Of a DNA stretch of 5,903 nt, positions 1 to 4,889 are shown in pieces. Position 1 is the stretch's first letter. Every line of letters begins with the position of its first letter. Origin of the DNA: Proteobacteria bacterium UBA6920 (GTDB lineage Bacteria > Pseudomonadota > Gammaproteobacteria > SG8-11); contig DKAS01000209.1 in assembly GCA_002448875.1 (NCBI GenBank), positions 1 to 5,903 of the forward strand, in the 5' to 3' direction. Below the pieces are notes generated by a model. It had not been told where the DNA came from. It searched no databases and saw only the letters and a program-made list of their open reading frames with translations. The position numbers and the translations under genes were made by a program.

Positions 1-1
1 G

Positions 2-1909
2 ACGCCGGGTGATTTGTTTATCTTGCAACCCTACTTCGATGCCGCCGGCGTGGAGAAGACCCGCAAGATCAATCTCACCAACGACAGCGCCTGGGAAGTG
101 AATTTCTTCACCCGCGACAGCGGCAATTCCGTGATCTGGGGTACCTGGGATCCGGCCAGTCCGGGCGTGGAGTTCGCGCGTCCGCTGAGCAGTGGCAACG
201 CCACCCATCGTGTCACCCTGGATACCAAGCTGTTCGGCGGCAACAACAGCGGCTCGCCCATGCCGCGGCGCCTGATCATCGCCGATGACGGCCGCATGTA
301 CGGTGTGTTCGAATCCAATATGTGGGTGGTCGATCCGACCACCGGCATGGGCAGCAACCAGACCGCGCTGACGGTCTACCAGATGCTGCCCTACAACGGC
401 ATTCCCAAACTCGAGCTCAAGTTGAAAAGCACCAACGTCAATCGCGCCGATGTGGGCTGGTGGGACTGGATGGGTTTGACTCCGTTCCAGGTGGCCAACG
501 GCTACCTGTTCTACAAGGAAACCGAGGAAGTGATCATGAACGGGGCATTTTACGGCGTGCGTGACGTGATCCGCATGGTGCGTGTTTCCGACCGCGTCAA
601 AGTATCGGCCCTGCACACCATGGATCCGGCGACGCCGGAAACCCTCGATCAGTACACCTTGTACAGCTGGAGCCTGCGCAACGGCATTCTGTATTTCTCC
701 GGTTTGAACAACGCCACCAATACTGTCATTACCGGCAAGCTGGATACCAGCAAGGTGGCGCCGGGTATTTCCTACAAGAGCTACACCACGATTACCGAAA
801 CCGCCTCGGCCCTGGGAGCCATCAGCGCGGTTCAGGATATCGAGGTGCTGAAGCCGGTGGCCAAGACCTATGATCCCATGACGCTGCCGACCGTGCTGGC
901 TACGCACACGGACCCGGACAACCTGTATTCCATCAGCTTCGACTTCGACAAGGAAATGAACAAGACCAGCGTCGAAGGCGGCCTGGCCCTGCTGGAGGAT
1001 CCCGCCAGCCTGGCGCTGCCGGTGCCGGCCTATCCGGTGTGGATCGAAAATACCCTGCATCTGATTCCGGACCTCAACGGCCTGGCAGTCTATGGCACCG
1101 ATCCGTTGAAGATGAATACCGTTTACGGTCTGCAGCTGGTGGCCGGCGCCACGGTGCGCGACAGTTTCGGCAATGAGTTGAGCTACGGCAATCAGTCGTT
1201 CCGCACCCGGCCGCTGTCGGGTTGGTATGACGGCACGGCCAGCGCCCCCCTGGCCCTGGGCGGCGGCGTCGAGGCGAAGTTCGCTGGACCGGCCATCGCC
1301 TACTCCAAGGAAACCTATGACATGCAGGTCAATATCAGCGCCGGGGCGCGCGTGGAATTTTCCGCCCGCAATCTCGGCTGGGACGGCATCAGCGTCGTTC
1401 TCTGGGATAGCACGGATTTCGCCGCCCATGCCTACACCTACAGCGCGATCCTGGCCAACCTGCGTTTGAACAACTGGTCCTATATGGAATACAACTACTA
1501 CCGTGATCCGGTTTCCTATTCCTACGTTTATAACAACTGGAAGAGCGGTAATACGCCCAAAGCATTCAACGGCGCCTGGCAACGCTACCGCATCGATTTC
1601 ACCGCCAGCAGCATCAAGGTCAGTATTTCCACCGACGGCAGCAACTTCGAACCCGTGCCCGAGCTCTCGCTGGATGCTACCTATGATCCGGCGTTTACCA
1701 ATCCGCTGGCTGACAGCAAGACCATTCTGCTGCGCGTGAGTCAAGCGGTGGCGCTGGATAATCTGCTGATTACCAGTATCGACGCTGCAGGTAACCTCGG
1801 GGCCAGCGGCAACCTGTTGAATCAGGACTTCGATTCCGTCGGCGCCGCCGCCGACTCGCGTTTTACCACCGAAAAGAATGATAGCTACTTCCTGACCAAT
1901 TGGTGGTAG
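2..1909 (+). CDS. Large secreted/surface beta-rich protein with SbsA-type Ig domain (3' part of gene)
   Basis: The frame is open from the left edge with no convincing start. The first in-window start-like codon is a TTG at 14 with no ribosome binding site, and coding-like residues (T-P-G-D) precede it, so this is the C-terminal part (about 635 codons) of a longer protein. About 14-880 encodes repeated strand-turn-strand units (for example around 265-340 and 475-540) that read like late blades of a beta-propeller. 884-1213 resembles a SbsA/Big_5 Ig-like domain, with the characteristic F-D-F-D-K-E-M stretch and a closing S-F-G-N-E-L / S-F-R-T-R-P pattern. About 1214-1800 looks like a concanavalin-A/LamG-like sandwich with a very aromatic segment at 1475-1540. 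No cysteine-rich part, membrane helix, LPXTG or PEP-CTERM tail is visible; the protein ends in N-W-W. Secretion and an adhesive or glycan-binding role are inferred from architecture. The exact family is not recognised. Confidence 0.88.
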   Translation, partial: TPGDLFILQPYFDAAGVEKTRKINLTNDSAWEVNFFTRDSGNSVIWGTWDPASPGVEFARPLSSGNATHRVTLDTKLFGGNNSGSPMPRRLIIADDGRMYGVFESNMWVVDPTTGMGSNQTALTVYQMLPYNGIPKLELKLKSTNVNRADVGWWDWMGLTPFQVANGYLFYKETEEVIMNGAFYGVRDVIRMVRVSDRVKVSALHTMDPATPETLDQYTLYSWSLRNGILYFSGLNNATNTVITGKLDTSKVAPGISYKSYTTITETASALGAISAVQDIEVLKPVAKTYDPMTLPTVLATHTDPDNLYSISFDFDKEMNKTSVEGGLALLEDPASLALPVPAYPVWIENTLHLIPDLNGLAVYGTDPLKMNTVYGLQLVAGATVRDSFGNELSYGNQSFRTRPLSGWYDGTASAPLALGGGVEAKFAGPAIAYSKETYDMQVNISAGARVEFSARNLGWDGISVVLWDSTDFAAHAYTYSAILANLRLNNWSYMEYNYYRDPVSYSYVYNNWKSGNTPKAFNGAWQRYRIDFTASSIKVSISTDGSNFEPVPELSLDATYDPAFTNPLADSKTILLRVSQAVALDNLLITSIDAAGNLGASGNLLNQDFDSVGAAADSRFTTEKNDSYFLTNWW

Positions 1910-1937
1910 GCGGCGACGTCAACCCGCGTTTCGTTCC

Positions 1938-1970
1938 AGCCGTCCTGCGCGCGCAGGACGGCTTTTTTTT
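1938..1970 (+). terminator. Strong intrinsic terminator of the upstream surface-protein gene
   Basis: A perfect 26-bp palindrome has arms at 1938-1950 and 1951-1963. With a GCGC loop it folds into an 11-bp GC-rich stem, followed at once by eight T (1963-1970). It begins 28 nt after the TAG stop of the upstream gene, the classic rho-independent arrangement. Confidence 0.93.
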
Positions 1971-2065
1971 GCGGCGAGCAAAGTTCTGCGCCGGTTTCCG
2001 GTCCGGGAAAAAAACGCAACCCCCCGCCGTTTGTTTGCCGGAACGCTGCGCATTCTACTGTAAGT

Positions 2066-2085
2066 GGGCCGCCTTCGGCCCTTTT
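2066..2085 (+). terminator. Weak secondary terminator-like hairpin
   Basis: GGGCCG (2066-2071) pairs with CGGCCC (2076-2081) around a four-base CCTT loop, and TTTT follows (2082-2085). The stem is only 6 bp and the T tract short, so at best this is a backup to the strong terminator about 100 nt upstream. Confidence 0.4.
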
Positions 2086-2096
2086 CCGCCTTCGCC

Positions 2097-2141
2097 CACA
2101 AGCTTCTCCACAAGCTTATCCACAGCCGCTGTGGAAAAGCT
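2097..2141. promoter_or_regulatory. DnaA-box-like cluster: 12-bp tandem repeat plus 29-bp dyad
   Basis: Two near-identical 12-bp units lie head to tail (2097-2108 and 2109-2120, one difference), with a partial third (2121-2124). They create TTCTCCACA (2104-2112) and TTATCCACA (2116-2124). The second matches the E. coli DnaA-box consensus exactly; the first differs by one base. A third site, TTTTCCACA, lies on the opposite strand (2130-2138, one mismatch). Sites two and three are the halves of a dyad: arms 2113-2125 and 2129-2141, 12 of 13 positions paired, 3-nt centre. It could bind DnaA or serve as the operator of another dimeric regulator. Confidence 0.55.
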
Positions 2142-2148
2142 CCTGCGG

Positions 2149-2166
2149 CCCGGTTTGCCAACCGGG
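2149..2166. repeat. GC-rich inverted repeat
   Basis: Perfect 7-bp arms CCCGGTT (2149-2155) and AACCGGG (2160-2166) flank a TGCC loop. No T tract follows, so it does not look like a terminator. It begins eight bases after the DnaA-box-like dyad and also contains one copy of the CCGGTTTGCC motif that recurs further downstream. Confidence 0.5.
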
Positions 2167-2205
2167 TCACGAATTGCTGCGGTGTTTAACTATATAAAAG
2201 GGGAT

Positions 2206-2221
2206 TGGCAGCGCGCTCGCT
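2206..2221 (+). promoter_or_regulatory. Candidate sigma-54 (-24/-12) promoter
   Basis: The stretch starts TGGCA and ends TCGCT, with the GG (2207-2208) and GC (2219-2220) dinucleotides exactly 10 nt apart as sigma-54 requires. It matches five of seven bases of the -24 element and three of four of the -12 core. Transcription would start near 2232 and give a leader of about 234 nt before the lipoprotein gene. The dyad centred near 2127 would sit about 105 bp upstream, a usual place for an enhancer-binding-protein site. In GC-rich DNA such a match can occur by chance. Confidence 0.3.
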
Positions 2222-2240
2222 GATCAGGCCTGCGTTCGCG

Positions 2241-2255
2241 CCGGTTTGCCGTGGC
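2241..2255 (+). repeat. Direct repeat copy 1 (CCGGTTTGCCGTGGC)
   Basis: This 15-bp element recurs at 2405-2419 with one substitution (G to A at position 8). A shorter 10-bp version sits at 2150-2159, and a partial match (CCGGTTTCCG) at 1991-2000. All copies lie in the one intergenic region. The function is unknown. Confidence 0.5.
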
Positions 2256-2266
2256 GGGAGGAAACC

Positions 2267-2315
2267 TAAAGAAACAATGAACTTAACCGATAGAGGCTGA
2301 CAGGCGGTTTCTTTA
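2267..2315 (+). other. Possible leader RNA stem-loop
   Basis: TAAAGAAAC (2267-2275) is perfectly complementary to GTTTCTTTA (2307-2315), a 9-bp stem closing a 31-nt loop. A GGAGG sequence (2257-2261) lies just upstream. If transcription starts upstream of it, this would be a structured leader of the lipoprotein gene. It does not match a riboswitch class that I recognise. Confidence 0.3.
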
Positions 2316-2336
2316 TTTCGACACGCAATTTGAATA

Positions 2337-2366
2337 TTGGAATCGCATATATATCACTCTCATAAA
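2337..2366 (+). promoter_or_regulatory. Candidate sigma-70 promoter of the lipoprotein gene
   Basis: TTGGAA (2337-2342, four of six matches to the -35 consensus) is followed after 18 nt by CATAAA (2361-2366, four of six to the -10). It lies in the most AT-rich part of the window, about 100 nt before the ATG. Overlapping TATATA strings (2348-2354) offer other -10 sequences but lack a well-spaced -35. Confidence 0.35.
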
Positions 2367-2382
2367 ACAGTGTTATTTTATG
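2361..2382. promoter_or_regulatory. AT-rich 22-bp dyad, possible operator
   Basis: CATAAAA (2361-2367) and TTTTATG (2376-2382) are perfect inverted 7-bp arms around an 8-nt centre, and a second small dyad (AACA-G-TGTT, 2366-2374) is nested inside. The dyad overlaps the candidate -10 box, where a repressor would act. No regulator family can be named from the motif. Confidence 0.4.
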
Positions 2383-2404
2383 TAAAGATGAGGTCAGTGC
2401 TATC

Positions 2405-2419
2405 CCGGTTTACCGTGGC
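2405..2419 (+). repeat. Direct repeat copy 2 (CCGGTTTACCGTGGC)
   Basis: This is the second copy of the 15-bp element at 2241-2255, identical except for one base and 164 bp downstream. It lies in the presumed untranslated leader, 46 nt before the lipoprotein start codon. Confidence 0.5.
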
Positions 2420-2421
2420 TT

Positions 2422-2439
2422 GCTCCCCGCGCGGGCAGC
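2422..2439 (+). other. Short hairpin just upstream of the ribosome binding site
   Basis: GCT (2422-2424) and CCCGC (2426-2430) pair with GCGGG (2431-2435) and AGC (2437-2439), with one C/C mismatch. The central bases must open to form a loop. It ends 12 nt before the ribosome binding site and could influence translation, but it is small. Confidence 0.3.
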
Positions 2440-2451
2440 TAAACAAAACGT

Positions 2452-2456
2452 AAGGA
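2452..2456 (+). promoter_or_regulatory. Ribosome binding site of the Ig-domain lipoprotein gene
   Basis: AAGGA lies 9 nt before the ATG at 2466, near-ideal spacing. It decides the start: translation from there gives a lipoprotein signal peptide directly. Confidence 0.85.
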
Positions 2457-2465
2457 ATTACCGCT

Positions 2466-4805
2466 ATGCGTTATCAATCTCATGTCGACGGCGTCAGGCT
2501 TCCACGCAGTCTGTTTACGGTATTGGCGATTTTTCTCGCCGCCTGGTTGTCCGCCTGTACCGGTGACCGTCTGGGCTCCGGTCCCAGCGCCCAGGCCCTG
2601 CCCGCGGAGTGCGCCACCGATCCAACCCTGCCGCAATGCCAGGTGCCGGCCAGCGGGGTCTATCTGACCCTGTCCCAGCAGGAGATCAAATCCGACGGTT
2701 CCGATTCGGCCACGGTCACCGCCACCGTGCTGGATGAGAACAACGCCGTGATCGAAGGCGTGCAGGTGGATTTCAGCGCCGATGTGGGCAAGCTGAGCAA
2801 GCGCTTCATATTTACCGACGAGTTTGGCGAGGCCGCCGTGCTGTTCTCCGCCAGCCGCGCCGACCCGACCAACCAGATTGCTACTATCACCGCCACCGTG
2901 GCGGGCGTGGGCAGCGCCTCGATCCCGGTGCGTATCATTGGTACGACGCTGGAAATAGTGATCGAAAATACTGCTCTGTTGATCGCGACCGGCACAACGC
3001 AGGTGCAGCAAAAAGTCAAGGTGGTGGCCAAGGATGCCGGTGGGCAGTTGGTTTACAACGCGCCGATCACTCTGTCCTTAGGGCCCATTGCAGTCAACCC
3101 GCCGCCCGTGTCGCCCACACAGGTGTCGCCCGCGCAGGCAACCACTGATACCTTCGGTGAAATCAACGCTGTGCTGACCGCCACGGCAGGTGGCGCGGCG
3201 ACCTTGATGGCCACCGGTCTGGGTACATTTGCGACGGTGGACTTGACCGTCGCCGACGCTGCCAGCGCGTTCCATATTGTCGCTCCGGTGCCTGATCCGA
3301 TCACCGATTTAACGGTCATGTACGCCCAGAATGCGACGCCGCCGACCCTGGTCCAAGTGAATCCAGCCACTGCGGCCAATATTACCCTGTCCACCTCTGT
3401 GGGCAGCTGGTCCGCCTGCGGCGTGCTGCCGCGGGTGACAGCAGTCACCGTGCCAGCGGGTAGCCCGCAGGCAAATCTGTACGCCTGTGACGGTGACTAC
3501 GGTTTCGCCACGGTGGTGGCCGCGGACGCGGCAAATGCGACCGTGTTCGATAAAATGACCGTTGTGATGTCGCCGCCCACCAGCGCGGCCAGCCTGGTGT
3601 TCCTGCAGTCCGACGTGAAGACGCTGCCACCCAGCACCGCGACTACCGCATATTCGGCAACCATCACCGCGTCCGTGGTAACCAATGACGCCTCCGGCAA
3701 TTATCCCATCGTCGGTGTGCCGGTGGCATTCACCCTGGCCAATACCACCGGCGGCGGGGAAAGCCTGTCCAACAGCTATGGCGTGACCGACAGCAACGGT
3801 CAGCTTGTAGTGAAATTCACATCTGGCATCACTGCCACTGGTCAAAAGGGTGTGCAGATCACCGGCTCGGTGGTAGGCGGCACCGGCGCCGACAGTCTGA
3901 TGATCGAAATCGGCGGCACCGGCGGCTCCGTGTCCATCGGCGTGCCGGTGGTGATCAAAACAGACACCAGCAATCTGTCGGTGGACATCTATAACATGTC
4001 GGTCATCGTTGCTGATGGCACGGGCGCGGGCGTGGCCGGCAGTAAGGTTACCCTGGAAGCCTGGCCGAAGAACTATTACACCGGCGTCTGGTACGATGCC
4101 GATCCCACCGCGGATGAAGACTGGCGCCAGTACATTTCCGGCGGCCCCTATGCCAACGAAGACCTGGACGAAGACCTGATTCTCGATCGCCCGCCGGCTG
4201 CGGTGGTCGATGAGGACGTCAACAAGGATATGGAATTGACGCCCAAGAATTCCGATGCCGGCGCGGTGCCGTCCTACGTGGTGACCCTGGCGGATGGTAC
4301 CGGGCCGTTCGACTACACCTACCTCAAGTCCATGGCCCGCTGGGTGGAGGTGCGCATCAAGGGGTCCACCAAGGTTCTGGGCACGGAACTGACCTCGACC
4401 GTTTATTTCGTACCCGAAGTGCTGCGCACCGAGGTCGCCCAGGGGCTGGTGTTGGCCTCGCCGTTCAAGCTGCCGCTGCACGCGTCCTCGGCCGGCGGCG
4501 ATATTTATGAAATCAATGTCCCCGTGGGCTCCGGTACTCCCTACCTGGTGCGGACCTTGGGATGCAGCAACCTGAATCCGCTGGCGGTGGATTTCAGCGG
4601 GAATCTGATCGGCGTGTGTATATCGGCGAGCAACGGTATTACCCCCTATGCGGCGGCCAACGGCGTTGCCCTGACCGCTCCTCCGGGGACCATAACCGAT
4701 CCTTACGCCAACCCGCCCGTACCCCCACTGGAGTTGTCCATCACGGTCACCACTGCCTACGGCTGGACCGGGGCCACCTTCCCGGCCATCCTGGTCTACG
4801 AATAA
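2466..4805 (+). CDS. Outer-membrane lipoprotein with tandem bacterial Ig-like (Big_1) domains
   Basis: Complete 779-aa protein. Residues 1-31 form a lipoprotein signal: basic n-region, hydrophobic 16-28, lipobox L-S-A-C with acylated Cys31. The +2 residue is Thr, not Asp, which predicts outer-membrane sorting. A short linker with Cys49 and Cys58 leads to tandem Ig-like beta domains at roughly 64-158, 159-266, 268-370 (degenerate, Cys318/Cys341), 374-482 and 494-655. Domains 1 and 4 show the Big_1/invasin pattern best (S-D-G-S-D-S-A-T-V-T-A-T-V; V-T-D-S-N-G-Q-L). Residues 564-595 are acidic, with NED and DEDVN motifs like calcium-binding loops. They precede a W-V-E-V-R-I ... G-T-E motif (626-641) that I recall as a hallmark of a widespread proteobacterial Ig-domain lipoprotein family. 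The C-terminal domain 656-779 has Cys700/Cys718. The likely role is as a rod-like adhesin or envelope structural protein; no enzymatic motif is visible. It has its own RBS and terminator, so it is probably monocistronic. Confidence 0.93.
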   Translation: MRYQSHVDGVRLPRSLFTVLAIFLAAWLSACTGDRLGSGPSAQALPAECATDPTLPQCQVPASGVYLTLSQQEIKSDGSDSATVTATVLDENNAVIEGVQVDFSADVGKLSKRFIFTDEFGEAAVLFSASRADPTNQIATITATVAGVGSASIPVRIIGTTLEIVIENTALLIATGTTQVQQKVKVVAKDAGGQLVYNAPITLSLGPIAVNPPPVSPTQVSPAQATTDTFGEINAVLTATAGGAATLMATGLGTFATVDLTVADAASAFHIVAPVPDPITDLTVMYAQNATPPTLVQVNPATAANITLSTSVGSWSACGVLPRVTAVTVPAGSPQANLYACDGDYGFATVVAADAANATVFDKMTVVMSPPTSAASLVFLQSDVKTLPPSTATTAYSATITASVVTNDASGNYPIVGVPVAFTLANTTGGGESLSNSYGVTDSNGQLVVKFTSGITATGQKGVQITGSVVGGTGADSLMIEIGGTGGSVSIGVPVVIKTDTSNLSVDIYNMSVIVADGTGAGVAGSKVTLEAWPKNYYTGVWYDADPTADEDWRQYISGGPYANEDLDEDLILDRPPAAVVDEDVNKDMELTPKNSDAGAVPSYVVTLADGTGPFDYTYLKSMARWVEVRIKGSTKVLGTELTSTVYFVPEVLRTEVAQGLVLASPFKLPLHASSAGGDIYEINVPVGSGTPYLVRTLGCSNLNPLAVDFSGNLIGVCISASNGITPYAAANGVALTAPPGTITDPYANPPVPPLELSITVTTAYGWTGATFPAILVYE

Positions 4806-4832
4806 ACACTGCGGCGTTTATTTAGAAACCAC

Positions 4833-4860
4833 AAGCCGCCCTTCGGGGCGGCTTTTTTTT
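4833..4860 (+). terminator. Intrinsic terminator with UUCG tetraloop after the lipoprotein gene
   Basis: AAGCCGCCC (4833-4841) pairs with GGGCGGCTT (4846-4854) around a stable TTCG loop, and the T tract runs 4853-4860. It starts 27 nt after the TAA stop and ends 29 nt before the priA ATG, so it should insulate priA from upstream transcription. Confidence 0.95.
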
Positions 4861-4877
4861 ACCGCGACGGATGATGG

Positions 4878-4883
4878 TAAAGT
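4878..4883 (+). promoter_or_regulatory. Candidate -10 box of priA, possibly leaderless
   Basis: TAAAGT (four of six matches to TATAAT) ends 6 nt before the priA ATG, which would put +1 at or next to the start codon. The only -35 candidates are poor (TTTACC 4858-4863 with a 14-nt spacer, or the terminator T tract itself). The same bases include GGTAAAG (4876-4882), which could instead be a weak ribosome binding site. Confidence 0.35.
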
Positions 4884-4889
4884 AGCGCC

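Larger units (their letters stand above)
1910..2465. other. Long intergenic region rich in repeats and dyads, no supported gene
   Basis: This 556-nt gap separates the two Ig-domain genes. The left half (1910-2170) is GC-rich and carries one strong and one weak terminator, a DnaA-box-like tandem repeat and a GC-rich hairpin. The right half (2171-2465) contains TATA-like AT-rich patches, a possible sigma-54 site, duplicated CCGGTTT motifs, an AT dyad and the ribosome binding site of the lipoprotein gene. The few open frames here run through the terminator palindrome and have low-complexity Arg/Pro-rich products, so I do not call them genes. I recognise no tRNA or known riboswitch. Confidence 0.8.

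Noticed and set aside
1919..2170. Open frame of 83 codons on the - strand in the intergenic region
   Set aside because: The product is Arg-rich and low-complexity, it crosses the terminator, and no RBS or family resemblance is seen.
1900..2223. Open frame of 107 codons on the + strand overlapping the end of the first gene
   Set aside because: It reads straight through the perfect terminator palindrome and the DnaA-box repeat, has no RBS, and the product looks random.
2277..2300. Seven-codon leader peptide (M-N-L-T-D-R-G) behind GGAGG
   Set aside because: The GGAGG lies 15 nt from the ATG, too far for efficient initiation, and the codons show no attenuation-type run.
2097..2400. Chromosomal or plasmid replication origin
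   Set aside because: DnaA-like boxes and an AT-rich stretch are present, but there are no 13-mer repeats, no adjacent dnaA/rep/parAB genes, and only three boxes. Kept only as a DnaA-box-like cluster.
2230..2465. Cyclic-di-GMP (GEMM) or other known riboswitch
   Set aside because: The GGTTTGCC string recalls the reverse complement of a GEMM core, but the remaining conserved blocks are missing on both strands.
3309..4481. Open frame of 390 codons on the - strand inside the lipoprotein gene
   Set aside because: It is a mirror frame of a GC-rich coding sequence. The product is His/Gly/Arg-rich low-complexity with no domain, while the + strand frame has a signal peptide, RBS and recognisable Ig domains.
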